Shown: positions 50,487-58,886, counted from the first letter of the stretch. The stretch is 64,000 nucleotides of DNA from Muribaculaceae bacterium (GCA_009775265.1 VSPG01000001.1:62001-126000), one strand, 5' to 3'. A program made the numbers and translations. The notes: generated from the letters alone by a model not told the origin.

Positions 50487-51799
50487 TAGACCATAGTACA
50501 TTCGGCACGCGTACGGCGCTTTTCCACACATTCGGCTGTAAACTGAATTTTGCGGAAACATCCACTGTGGCCGCAATGCTTTCCGAACACGGCGTGCGGC
50601 GTGCGACAGCCGGAGAGGAGCCGGACTTCGTGGTGGTGAACACGTGCAGTGTGACCGATCTCGCTGATAAAAAATGCCGTCAGGCCATACGCTCTTTCCA
50701 CCGTCGCCATCCGTCAGCCGCCATTATCGTGACCGGATGCTACGCACAGCTTAAGAGCGATGAAGTAGCCGCACTTCCCGGAGTGCAGATAGTGGCCGGT
50801 ATAGACAGAAAACTTGATATTGCCGAATTTATAGATGAATGGTGCCGCACGCGCAAGCCACGTACGCTCGTGAGGCCTTCGCGTGACATCAGGGAGTTTT
50901 CTCCATCATGCTCGCGTGGCGACCGCACCCGCTACTTCCTCAAGGTGCAAGACGGGTGCGACTATTGGTGCAGTTATTGCACGATTCCGGCCGCACGCGG
51001 ACGTTCGCGTTCCGGAAGTGTCAAAGACATAGTGGCCCAAGCTGAAGCTGCTGCAGCCGAAGGTGGCAGGGAAATAGTGATAACGGGTGTGAACATAGGC
51101 GATTTCGGCAAAGGCAGGGATGATAGTTTCCTTGATTTGTGCCGGGAGCTGGATCAGGTGGATGGCATAGAGCGTTACCGAATCTCCAGCATAGAGCCGA
51201 ACCTTCTGACCGATGACATTATAGATTTCGTGGCAAACTCACGCCGTTTTATGCCGCACTTCCATGTGCCGTTGCAAAGCGGCGACGATGAGGTGTTGGC
51301 TCTTATGCGCCGCCATTACGACACTGAGCTGTTCCGGCATAAGATGGAACTTATCAAGGCTGCCATGCCGCATGCATTTATCGGTGTCGACCTTATAGTG
51401 GGCGCACGCGGCGAAACCGAGGAGCGTTTTATGCGTTCGTGCGAATTTGTGGCGTCGCTCCCTGTGTCGCGTCTGCATGTGTTCACATATAGCGAACGCC
51501 CCGGCACCCGAGCTTTGGAAATCGGTCCTGTGGTGGCGCCTGAAGAAAAGCATCGCCGCACCCGTCGCATGCTCGCTGTGAGCGAAACGCTTTACCGGAA
51601 CTTTGCATCGCCTTTTGAGGGTTGCGTGCGGCCTGTGCTGCTTGAGCATTCGAAGCCCGGACGGAAGATGTCGGGTTTTACCGACAATTATCTGAGGGTA
51701 GAACTTGATGCTCCGGCGGAGTTGGATAACACTATTGTGCCGGTATGTCTCGGCGGCCTTGATTCTGTAGAAGAAATTTTCAAGGACAGCAGCCTGTAA
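50483..51799 (+). CDS. mtaB: tRNA t6A37 methylthiotransferase MtaB
   Basis: 438-residue radical-SAM methylthiotransferase. The N-terminal domain has the three cluster cysteines in TFGCKLNFAE, VNTCSVTD and VTGCYAQ; the radical SAM cluster motif is DGCDYWCSYCTIPAARG (CxxxCxxC); a C-terminal TRAM-type domain includes VRPVLLEHSKPGRKMSGFTDNYLRV. It adds a methylthio group to N6-threonylcarbamoyladenosine at tRNA position 37. The neighbours suggest co-transcription with the aminotransferase and acyltransferase genes by overlap only. Confidence 0.93.
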   Translation: MIDHSTFGTRTALFHTFGCKLNFAETSTVAAMLSEHGVRRATAGEEPDFVVVNTCSVTDLADKKCRQAIRSFHRRHPSAAIIVTGCYAQLKSDEVAALPGVQIVAGIDRKLDIAEFIDEWCRTRKPRTLVRPSRDIREFSPSCSRGDRTRYFLKVQDGCDYWCSYCTIPAARGRSRSGSVKDIVAQAEAAAAEGGREIVITGVNIGDFGKGRDDSFLDLCRELDQVDGIERYRISSIEPNLLTDDIIDFVANSRRFMPHFHVPLQSGDDEVLALMRRHYDTELFRHKMELIKAAMPHAFIGVDLIVGARGETEERFMRSCEFVASLPVSRLHVFTYSERPGTRALEIGPVVAPEEKHRRTRRMLAVSETLYRNFASPFEGCVRPVLLEHSKPGRKMSGFTDNYLRVELDAPAELDNTIVPVCLGGLDSVEEIFKDSSL

Positions 51800-52698
51800 T
51801 GAATTTAGGTCTCAAACTGATGGAATGGAGCATCCGTGCGGCGTCAAGGCTTCCGCTCGGAGTGCTTTATGTGTTCAGCGATGTAGCCTGTGTGTTTTTG
51901 CACCATGTGGTGCGCTACCGTCTCGGTACTGTGCGGGAGAATCTCCGTAAGTCGTTTCCTGAAAAGGGCAGCAGTGAACTTCGGGGCATAGAGAGGGCTT
52001 TTTACAGACATTTTTCCGATAATGCCGTGGAAAGCATGAAGCTTCTGCACATGAGCGACGAGGAAATGCGCCGTCGCATGCGTTTCAAGAATGTTGAGCT
52101 GATAGATAGTCTTTTTGCGGAAGGGCGTGATATTGTGGCTTATTTCTCTCATTGCATCAATTGGGAGTGGGCCACGTCTGTGGGTCTGCACACAAAATCG
52201 AAAATGGCGGAGGAGGCCGATTTCGGGTTTGTCTACAGACCTCTGAACAACAAAATTTTCGATGCATTGATGCTCGATATAAGACGCCGTTTCGGGGCTT
52301 CGGCATATCCAAAGACCACGGTGTTTCGCGAACTTATACGTATGCGTAAAAGTTCGCGACGTTTTATCGCCGGATTTATGAGCGACCAAAAGCCAAGCCA
52401 TGGCGATCCGACGCAAGTGCTGATGTTTCTGAACCATCCGACGGCGATGATTACCGGCACTGAAACCGTTGCGCGTAAACTTAACACAGCGGTGATATAC
52501 TGGGATATGCACCGCGAAGGCCGTGGACGTTATTGTATAGAATGCCGATTGATGTGCAGGCAAGCGGCCGATGAGGCCGAGGGCAGCATAACCGCATGCT
52601 ATGCCGGAATGCTTGAAGACACCATAAAACGGAATCCGTCGCTATGGCTTTGGACTCATAAACGTTGGAAATATCCGGTGAAACTTGCAGAAGAATGA
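51799..52698 (+). CDS. Lipid A late acyltransferase family protein (LpxL/HtrB type)
   Basis: 299 residues. N-terminal membrane anchor region (LPLGVLYVFSDVACVFLHHVV), the family stretch RLGTVRENLRKSFPEK, and the catalytic YFSHCINWEW with H-x4-E. It transfers an acyl chain onto a lipid A precursor or a related lipid at the inner membrane. The stop of mtaB shares one base with its start (TAATG), and its own stop overlaps the GT2 gene (ATGA). Confidence 0.88.
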   Translation: MNLGLKLMEWSIRAASRLPLGVLYVFSDVACVFLHHVVRYRLGTVRENLRKSFPEKGSSELRGIERAFYRHFSDNAVESMKLLHMSDEEMRRRMRFKNVELIDSLFAEGRDIVAYFSHCINWEWATSVGLHTKSKMAEEADFGFVYRPLNNKIFDALMLDIRRRFGASAYPKTTVFRELIRMRKSSRRFIAGFMSDQKPSHGDPTQVLMFLNHPTAMITGTETVARKLNTAVIYWDMHREGRGRYCIECRLMCRQAADEAEGSITACYAGMLEDTIKRNPSLWLWTHKRWKYPVKLAEE

Positions 52699-53699
52699 AA
52701 AAAGCAGCTGTAATAATATTAAACTGGAACGGATCGGAATTGATTCGGCGATTTTTGCCCTCGGTTGTGGCGAACACGAATTCCGCACTTGCCGACATAA
52801 TAGTGGTTGATAACGGGAGCACAGATGACTCTCTTAAAGTGCTTGCCACGGATTTTCCCATGGTTCGCACAATAGCTTTCGCTGAGAATTATGGCTTTGC
52901 CGAAGGGTATAACCGGGCGTTGGACATTACACGCTATCCGTATACGGTGCTTCTTAACAGCGATGTGGCGGTGCGGCACGGATGGCTTGATGCCATGCTC
53001 GGATATATGGAGGCGCATCCCGAAACCGGGGCTTGCCAGCCTAAGATTTTAAGTGTTGCGGACCCGTCGAAGTTCGAATATGCCGGTGCGTGCGGAGGAT
53101 ATGTCGACCGTAACGGCTATCCGTATTGCCGTGGACGCATATTCGGTGTCTGCGAGCATGACGATGGACAGTATGATGAACCGGCCTATATATTCTGGGC
53201 AAGCGGCGCCGCTCTTATGGTGCGCACCGAATTGTACTTGCGCCTTGGCGGTCTCGACCCTGTTTTTTTTGCTCATATGGAAGAAATAGACCTTTGCTGG
53301 CGCATACTTCTTGACGGGCATCGCATAGTGGCCGTGCCGTCGGCGGTAGTGGAGCATTTGGGCGGAGGTTCGTTGCCGGCAGGCAATCCGCGAAAGACTT
53401 ATCTGAATTTCCGCAATAACCTGTTGATGCTGCATAAGAATCTGCCGGACTCGACACGCTGCCGGACGCTGTTGCGACGCCGTCTGCTTGACACACTTGC
53501 CTGGGTGCGGTTTATGGCAGCTTTGGATTTCAGGAATGCCGCTGCTGTGTGGCGGGCCCATCGCGATTTCAGCAGCATGCGCAAGCAGTATGCGTCTCAT
53601 CCGACGCGTGATTTGCTGAAAGAGCGCAATGACACGCGACGAAATTTGCTTGTGGAATATTATCTGCATGGAATCAGACGTTTCAGCCAACTCAAATGA
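52695..53699 (+). CDS. Glycosyltransferase family 2
   Basis: 334 residues, GT-A fold: VIILNWNGSELIRRFLPS at the N-terminus, VVDNGSTDDS at about residue 38, the metal/nucleotide region LLNSDVAVRHGWLDAML at about 90, and the later MEEIDLCWRILLDGH acceptor-site motif. The C-terminal ~80 residues are helical and basic. It resembles rhamnosyl/ galactosyl transferases for surface polysaccharides or lipid-linked sugars. The start ATG at 52695 follows the ATGA overlap; the longer frame is rejected. Confidence 0.88.
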   Translation: MKKAAVIILNWNGSELIRRFLPSVVANTNSALADIIVVDNGSTDDSLKVLATDFPMVRTIAFAENYGFAEGYNRALDITRYPYTVLLNSDVAVRHGWLDAMLGYMEAHPETGACQPKILSVADPSKFEYAGACGGYVDRNGYPYCRGRIFGVCEHDDGQYDEPAYIFWASGAALMVRTELYLRLGGLDPVFFAHMEEIDLCWRILLDGHRIVAVPSAVVEHLGGGSLPAGNPRKTYLNFRNNLLMLHKNLPDSTRCRTLLRRRLLDTLAWVRFMAALDFRNAAAVWRAHRDFSSMRKQYASHPTRDLLKERNDTRRNLLVEYYLHGIRRFSQLK

Positions 53700-53727
53700 T
53701 GCAACTAATTATTTCAAATTTCTCGAT

Positions 53728-54513
53728 ATGAAACACATTTTTCTTACAGTTTCAATGTTCTGTCTTTCTCTCGTAGCCTTCGGTTGGGGACAGAAAGGGC
53801 ATGACACTGTGGCTTTTATAGCCGAAAACCATCTGACAGATGCCACAAAGGCTGCTCTTGATTCGCTGCTTGACGGCAAATCTCCGGTATATTGGGCCAA
53901 CTGGCTTGACAATGCGAGCCACACGCCGGAGTACGCCTATACAAAAACATGGCATTACAAAAATGTGGATGCCGACCGCACTTATGACGACATGCCTCCG
54001 AATCCTGCCGGCGATGCTATTCTGGCAATAAAGTCGCAGATAGAGACATTGAAGAATCCGGCGACAAACAAGGCCGAAGCCGCTTTGGCCTTGAAAATAC
54101 TTATCCATGTGGTGGGCGACATGCATCAGCCCATGCATATGGGGCATGCCACGGACCTGGGCGGCAACCGGACAAAACTTAAATATTTCAACCGGGATAA
54201 GAATCTGCACAGCATATGGGATACCGACCTTCTTGAAAGTTCGCATCGCTGGAGCTACACGGAGTGGCAGCAGCAGCTTGACCGGCTTGATGATGCGGAA
54301 GAAGCTATAGTGGTGCAGGGCGATGTTGACGACTGGGGACGCGAAACCATAGCAATAACCCGCGATGTATATAATTTCTTTCAGCCAGGCTTGAATGTGA
54401 GCTACAATCAGATAGCTTATTGGGCGCCCACCATCGAGCAGCAGCTGCTGCGCGGAGGTCTGCGTCTGGCACATCTGCTTAATGGCATCTATGATCCGTC
54501 TTACGGCAAGTAA
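53728..54513 (+). CDS. S1/P1 family nuclease, exported
   Basis: 261 residues. The signal peptide ends so that mature protein starts at the tryptophan of GWGQKGHDTV, as required in P1-type nucleases, where the N-terminal Trp binds zinc. Other metal ligands are in GQKGH, HVVGDMHQPMH and the loop HSIWDTDLLESSH. It degrades RNA and single-stranded DNA outside the cytoplasm. The start at 53728 is chosen for the signal peptide. The stop codon TAA is the left target duplication of MITE A copy 3. Confidence 0.92.
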   Translation: MKHIFLTVSMFCLSLVAFGWGQKGHDTVAFIAENHLTDATKAALDSLLDGKSPVYWANWLDNASHTPEYAYTKTWHYKNVDADRTYDDMPPNPAGDAILAIKSQIETLKNPATNKAEAALALKILIHVVGDMHQPMHMGHATDLGGNRTKLKYFNRDKNLHSIWDTDLLESSHRWSYTEWQQQLDRLDDAEEAIVVQGDVDDWGRETIAITRDVYNFFQPGLNVSYNQIAYWAPTIEQQLLRGGLRLAHLLNGIYDPSYGK

Positions 54514-54670
54514 GAGGTTGTCAACAATGGAATTGTCAATCCCTCCGAAATTTTTGAGTGTCTTTATCCCTTTTCTTCAGTCGCATAGCCCGCTATGCTC
54601 CTTCGCCACAGGAATAAATCCGTCTGAAAAATTTCGGCCCTGTCATTAACAAGCATTATTAAACAACCTC
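54514..54670 (+). mobile_element. MITE-like element, family A, copy 3 (157 bp, shortened)
   Basis: Ends GAGGTTGT...ACAACCTC, flanked by TAA at 54511-54513 and 54671-54673. The left ~150 bases of the fuller copy are missing; the left end joins directly to the internal AGGTTGTCAAC, consistent with deletion between two AGGTTGT repeats (one in the terminal repeat, one internal). It keeps the long stem (54545-54637) and the apex ATAGCCCGCTATGCTCCTTC, and the complete right repeat. The 12-codon frame is lost. The left TAA is the nuclease stop codon. Confidence 0.83.
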
Positions 54671-54688
54671 TAAAGATAGGCATACAGC

Positions 54689-54738
54689 AATAAAACAAAA
54701 AAATCCGCCTGATGAAAGGCGGATTTTTTTGTTTTATT
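54689..54738. terminator. Bidirectional terminator between nuclease and YbjN gene
   Basis: Perfect 21-bp arms (54689-54709 and 54718-54738) with eight-base loop; core ATCCGCC/GGCGGAT flanked by an A-run and a T-run, so it can terminate in both directions. Confidence 0.88.
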
Positions 54739-54749
54739 GAAAGAGATGG

Positions 54750-55145
54750 TTAGTCCTCACGTTCAAGGTGCATGAAGCCGTGCCATATTGAACTCAGTGT
54801 CATGCCGAGACAATTCTCACGGATGTATTCGCGGCTTACTTCTTCGTCGAGCAGGTAGCTGTATTCCATGCGCACATTTCCGTCGCGTACAACAGCTGTG
54901 GGCAGGTTTTTGCGGCAGTTGTGGCGGTTAGCCAGTTCCAACAGGTTGCCTTGCGGTTCGTAGCCCTGGGCTGCGGAGAAGAATGATAGGCGGTTGTCAT
55001 TGACAAGGATATATATGGCCACGTCATAGACGAAATTTTCATCGGCCTGCTGCACTATCATGAGGTCGCCATCCTCGTCGAAACTGGAGGCTATATGCAT
55101 CTCGTCGAGAATGTCGCGGATGATGTGTTTGTCGATAGTTTTCAT
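54750..55145 (-). CDS. YbjN domain protein
   Basis: 131 residues. Mixed alpha/beta fold with MKTIDKHIIRDILDEMHI, YDVAIYILVNDNRLSFFSAA, LLELANRHNCRKNLPTAVV and the C-terminal helix region: the YbjN (type III secretion chaperone-like) fold. Cytoplasmic, function unknown. The start at 55145 lies 14 bases after the transcript start predicted from the promoter; the longer frame begins inside the -7 box. Confidence 0.75.
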   Translation of the reverse strand: MKTIDKHIIRDILDEMHIASSFDEDGDLMIVQQADENFVYDVAIYILVNDNRLSFFSAAQGYEPQGNLLELANRHNCRKNLPTAVVRDGNVRMEYSYLLDEEVSREYIRENCLGMTLSSIWHGFMHLERED

Positions 55146-55165
55146 TGTTGTGCGGTAGTTTTGCA

Positions 55166-55197
55166 CAAAGTTAACGATTCACGTTGATATATGCAAA
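55166..55197 (-). promoter_or_regulatory. Promoter of YbjN gene
   Basis: Minus strand: TTTG at 55197-55194, 20-base spacer, TAACTTTG at 55173-55166. A perfect match to the Bacteroidota consensus. Confidence 0.75.
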
Positions 55198-55203
55198 CGT
55201 ATT

Positions 55204-55737
55204 TCAGCGAATGACTGTCCATCCGAGCGCCCCCTGCCTCAGTTCCACAGGGTAGTGGAGTCCTTGGCGCAGGGTTATGTAGTCGGATGCGTTGGTTTTC
55301 CGTTCTATTGTGTGGCCGTCGGGAAGACGCAAGGTGTATTCATAATGGTATATTTTCTTAGAACTGTCGCGCACATAGCGTCCGCGACCCACACGTCGGG
55401 TGCCGTATTCCGTGCGTACGTGCTTTTCGATGAGTTCTGCGTCGACGGTTTTGGCGGATTTTAGATCTGCGCCGGTATAGTTGGCCGTGAGCACTGTGAA
55501 AAATGCAGTGATGCTGAATACTACGAATAAAATAATGGCACCGAATGGCTTTCTTTGAATGCCGGTAAGTTTCGGAGCAGTCCGGGCAAACATCCATGCA
55601 AAGAGCAGCCCGGCGGTAAAGGCTGCTGCAAGTGGAATCCATGTGTCGACGTAGGTGCGTCCAAGCAGGAACCATCCTGCACAGGCCATTAAAAATGATA
55701 AAATCAGGGTTATGACCCTTAGAATACGGATAAACAT
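55204..55737 (-). CDS. Membrane protein of unknown function
   Basis: 177 residues. Three hydrophobic helices (about 5-25, 33-50, 66-85), then a soluble, positively charged part of ~90 residues with beta pattern: IEKHVRTEYGTRRVGRGRYVRDSSKKIYHYEYTLRLPDGHTIERK. The C-terminal part recalls DUF3592-like domains, but I cannot assign it. Own -7 promoter element; single gene. Confidence 0.6.
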   Translation of the reverse strand: MFIRILRVITLILSFLMACAGWFLLGRTYVDTWIPLAAAFTAGLLFAWMFARTAPKLTGIQRKPFGAIILFVVFSITAFFTVLTANYTGADLKSAKTVDAELIEKHVRTEYGTRRVGRGRYVRDSSKKIYHYEYTLRLPDGHTIERKTNASDYITLRQGLHYPVELRQGALGWTVIR

Positions 55738-55759
55738 GGGATATGATGATTTTCAGATG

Positions 55760-55767
55760 CAAAAATA
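55760..55767 (-). promoter_or_regulatory. -7 element of membrane protein gene
   Basis: Minus strand TATTTTTG, matching TAnnTTTG, 22 bases upstream of the ATG at 55737. It lies close to the divergent mdh promoter. Confidence 0.45.
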
Positions 55768-55789
55768 CGTAAAATGCCGATGAAAAATA

Positions 55790-55819
55790 TTGTGAAAGGC
55801 AAAAAAAATATATAAATTT
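55790..55819 (+). promoter_or_regulatory. Promoter of mdh
   Basis: TTG at 55790-55792, 19-base spacer, TAAATTTG at 55812-55819. The predicted leader is long, about 90 bases. Confidence 0.7.
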
Positions 55820-55914
55820 GCAGTGACTTAAAAGTCGGCATGAGCTGTAGCGGTAAGTGTCGGCATGTAGTTGTATAGCAATTCATAACCAACAAAGGAT
55901 TAATTCTTTATAAT

Positions 55915-56850
55915 ATGTCAAAAGTAACTGTCGTAGGCGCCGGCAACGTAGGCGCAACATGTGCTAATGTTCTCGTAACCAATCAGGTGGCAGACGAAGT
56001 TGTTCTCCTCGACATCAAGGAGGGCGTTTCCGAAGGCAAGGCCATGGACATCATGCAGACTGCCAGCATTCTCGGCATCAACACCCGTCTGACCGGTGTG
56101 ACAAACGATTATGCCATGACTGAGGGCAGCGACGTCGTTGTCATCACTTCCGGTATTCCCCGCAAGCCCGGTATGACCCGTGAGGAACTCATCGGAGTGA
56201 ACGCCGGCATTGTAAAAAGCGTTATGGATAATGTGCTCAAACACTCTCCCAACGCAATTGTAATCTGCGTGTCGAACCCCATGGATACTATGACATATCT
56301 TATCCACAAGACAAGCGGTCTGCCCAAACATCGTATTATCGGTATGGGCGGAGCTCTTGACAGCGCCCGCTTCCGCTATTTCCTCAGCATTGCCCTCGGT
56401 GCGAACATCACAGAGGTTGAAGGCATCGTGATAGGCGGCCACGGCGACACCACTATGATTCCTCTCGTGCGTTATGCCGCGCACCGCGGTCTGCCCGCGA
56501 CCGAACTCCTTGATAAGGAAACCCTTGAGAAGGTGGCTGCCGACACCATGGTTGGCGGTGCTACCCTCACCAAGCTCCTCGGCACCAGTGCATGGTATGC
56601 TCCCGGTGCGGCCGCAGCACAGCTCGTGCAGGCTATTCTCCACGACGAGAAGAAACTCATCTCCTGCTCGGCTCTGCTGGAGGGCGAATATGGCCAAAGC
56701 GACATCTGCATAGGCGTTCCCTGTCTCCTCGGCCGTAACGGCATAGAGGAAGTGGTTGAGTTCAAACTTAACGATCAGGAAAAAGAGCTCTTTGCAAAGA
56801 GTGCGGAAGCAGTGCGTAAAACCAATGCAGCACTTGCAGGCGCTCTCTGA
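55915..56850 (+). CDS. mdh: Malate dehydrogenase
   Basis: 311 residues, LDH-like malate dehydrogenase: NAD-binding VTVVGAGNVGATCANVL and VLLDIKEG (aspartate for NAD), the loop GIPRKPGMTREELI with the arginines that select malate, VSNPMDTMTYL, and the catalytic histidine in IGGHGDTTM. Interconverts malate and oxaloacetate, probably in the reductive branch to succinate in this anaerobe. Single gene with own promoter and terminator. Confidence 0.97.
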   Translation: MSKVTVVGAGNVGATCANVLVTNQVADEVVLLDIKEGVSEGKAMDIMQTASILGINTRLTGVTNDYAMTEGSDVVVITSGIPRKPGMTREELIGVNAGIVKSVMDNVLKHSPNAIVICVSNPMDTMTYLIHKTSGLPKHRIIGMGGALDSARFRYFLSIALGANITEVEGIVIGGHGDTTMIPLVRYAAHRGLPATELLDKETLEKVAADTMVGGATLTKLLGTSAWYAPGAAAAQLVQAILHDEKKLISCSALLEGEYGQSDICIGVPCLLGRNGIEEVVEFKLNDQEKELFAKSAEAVRKTNAALAGAL

Positions 56851-56877
56851 TTATCGGTAACTGAAATCTAAGACACA

Positions 56878-56936
56878 ATGGAGCACAGCACACGCCGACG
56901 CCATGCGCCGCGTATCTGTGCTCCATGTCTGTTTTT
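56878..56936 (+). terminator. Terminator after mdh
   Basis: ATGGAGCACAG (56878-56888) pairs with CTGTGCTCCAT (56916-56926), 27-base loop with its own GC-rich pairing, followed by GTCTGTTTTT. Confidence 0.7.
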
Positions 56937-56977
56937 ACAAAATATAAATAGTCAGTACTCTCTAAAATTATTATATT

Positions 56978-57499
56978 ATGAAAAAAATTGCATTGTACGC
57001 TCTTGTAGCGCTGGCCGGTATGGCTTCAGCATCCTGTGGCAAGACTCAGGATGCCGCAGACAAAGCGGAAGAGGCTGTGAGCGAAACTCTCAAGGAAAAT
57101 GCCGAAGCAGCCGCTGACGCGGCAAAAATGGCTGTGGACAAAGTGGATGAAGCGGTTAAAGGCTCTAACGGAGAAGTTGTGGAGCTTACCGACGACAATG
57201 TGCTCCGTCCGGATACCAAGGTGGATAAACTGACGATAGTAGATTTCAACGCTACATGGTGCGGCCCCTGCAAGATGCTTGCTCCAGTGTTTGAATCGGC
57301 GGCCGAAAGTTATGGTGATAAAGTCGATTTCCTGTCGGTGGATATTGATAAATGCGCGGCAACGAGAGATGCATTCGGTGTTGAAGCTGTGCCTACTGTC
57401 GTTATCATGCGCCCCGACGGCAAGACTGAGCGTTATGTCGGAACCCAACAGCTTCTGCCTGCCGACAACTTTATGAAAATTATCAAAGACAACCTTTAA
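56978..57499 (+). CDS. Lipoprotein with thioredoxin domain
   Basis: 173 residues. Lipoprotein signal with lipobox SASC; cysteine at about residue 20. A charged, alanine-rich helical spacer (about 25-65) is followed by a thioredoxin fold with active site ATWCGPCKML at about 92-101 and the cis-proline loop EAVPTVVIM. It should act as membrane-anchored periplasmic thiol-disulfide reductase or oxidase. Gene of its own after the mdh terminator; no clear -7 box upstream. Confidence 0.9.
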   Translation: MKKIALYALVALAGMASASCGKTQDAADKAEEAVSETLKENAEAAADAAKMAVDKVDEAVKGSNGEVVELTDDNVLRPDTKVDKLTIVDFNATWCGPCKMLAPVFESAAESYGDKVDFLSVDIDKCAATRDAFGVEAVPTVVIMRPDGKTERYVGTQQLLPADNFMKIIKDNL

Positions 57500-57505
57500 C
57501 GAAGC

Positions 57506-57557
57506 CGTAGACATGGCGTAGCTTCCTGCAGCTGCAGGAAGCTACGCCATGTCTACG
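57506..57557. repeat. Perfect 52-bp palindrome without loop
   Basis: Two 26-base arms, 57506-57531 and 57532-57557, exact reverse complements, centre CTGCAG|CTGCAG. It begins seven bases after the thioredoxin gene stop and reaches to four bases before the probable helicase start. As RNA it forms a very stable hairpin with a minimal loop; terminator function is likely although there is no T-run. Confidence 0.9.
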
Positions 57558-57560
57558 CAT

Positions 57561-58886
57561 ATGAAAATGAATCGTAAAGAGATTTCCGATAACATACGCA
57601 TGCGCCTTGGCATTGACAAACTTAATGCCATGCAGCGTGCCATGCAGAATCAGTCTTCAAAGCATATTGTGCTGTTGGCGCCTACGGGTTCGGGCAAGAC
57701 AATAGGGTTCGCACTGCAGTTGCTGAGGTCGCTCGGTGCGCCGTGCGGAAAAGTGCAGGGCGTGGTTATCGCCCCGTCACGCGAACTGGTGATTCAGACG
57801 GCAGAGGTGTTGAGGCGCATAGCGGTGGGGCTGAAGGTGTCGGCGCTTTATGGAGGGCATTCTGTTGCGGAAGAGAAATCCACTCTTTCCGTAGCCCCCG
57901 ATATAGTGGTTGCAACTCCCGGACGTCTGCTTGACCACATGCAGCGCGGACGCATAGACGTCGGCACTGCTCGGGCTCTTGTCCTTGACGAGTATGACAA
58001 GTCTCTTGAACTCGGATTCCGCGATGAGATGAGCCGTATCGTGCGCAGGATGCGGGCTTTGAGTCTGGTGGTGCTGACATCGGCCACGGAGCCGGATGAA
58101 CTGCCGGACTTTGTAGACCTCGGAGGGGCTGCCGTACTTGATTTTCGTGGCGACGCTGCTCCTTCCGAAGCCAAGGGCGACGTGCAATTCTTAAAAGTTC
58201 GTTCTGAAAGCCCGGATAAACTCGGTGCATTGGAGCAGTTGCTGTCGTCTCTTGCCGGAGAGCGTGTTATAGTGTTTGTGAACTATCGCGATGCGGCGGA
58301 GCGAGTGTACGGAGCCATGAAAAAGGCAGGACTTCCCGTGGGTCTTTATCATGGGGGGCTTGACCAAATAGACCGCGACAAGGCGGTGGTGCGGTTCAAT
58401 AATGGTACGACTCCGGTGCTTGTGGCTACGGATTTAGGTTCGCGAGGTCTCGACATAGAGGGCGTAAACGATGTGGTTCATTACCACATGCCTTCCACTT
58501 CCGAAGCATGGACACATCGCAACGGCCGTACGGGGCGCATGGGTGCCGACGGGCGGGTGCTTGTGATAGTGAGCGATGGCGAACAGATTCCGGAATATGT
58601 GCGTACCGATGGCGAATTTGCAGAAAACGTAAAAGGGGCAGTGTGTTCGTCCTCCATGGCTACGCTTTTCTTCGATGCCGGAAAGAAAGACAAAATTTCG
58701 AAAGCGGATATTCTCGGTTTCATATGTCAGCAAGGTGCTCTTGATGCCGGACTTGTAGGAAAGATAGATTTGCGAGACAGGTTTGCATATGTGGCAGTAC
58801 CTAAAGAGGCGATGAGAAAGCTGCTTGAAAATCTTGAAGGAAAAAAAATCAAAGGAAAAAAGATAAGAATCAGTGAAGCTAAATGA
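57561..58886 (+). CDS. DEAD-box RNA helicase, DbpA-like
   Basis: 441 residues from the ATG at 57561. Motifs: LLAPTGSGKTIGFALQLL (I), APSREL (Ia), VATPGRLLDHM, VLDEYDKSLELGF (II, DEYD in place of DEAD), VLTSATEP (III), VFVNYRDAAERV, VATDLGSRGLDIEGV (V) and HRNGRTGRMG (VI). The C-terminal ~70 residues (KADILGFICQQGALDAGLVGKIDL...GKKIKGKKIRI) form a DbpA-type RNA-binding domain, which in E. coli targets 23S rRNA hairpin 92. So it probably assists ribosome assembly. An in-frame ATG at 57549 lies inside the palindrome and is less likely. Confidence 0.9.
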   Translation: MKMNRKEISDNIRMRLGIDKLNAMQRAMQNQSSKHIVLLAPTGSGKTIGFALQLLRSLGAPCGKVQGVVIAPSRELVIQTAEVLRRIAVGLKVSALYGGHSVAEEKSTLSVAPDIVVATPGRLLDHMQRGRIDVGTARALVLDEYDKSLELGFRDEMSRIVRRMRALSLVVLTSATEPDELPDFVDLGGAAVLDFRGDAAPSEAKGDVQFLKVRSESPDKLGALEQLLSSLAGERVIVFVNYRDAAERVYGAMKKAGLPVGLYHGGLDQIDRDKAVVRFNNGTTPVLVATDLGSRGLDIEGVNDVVHYHMPSTSEAWTHRNGRTGRMGADGRVLVIVSDGEQIPEYVRTDGEFAENVKGAVCSSSMATLFFDAGKKDKISKADILGFICQQGALDAGLVGKIDLRDRFAYVAVPKEAMRKLLENLEGKKIKGKKIRISEAK

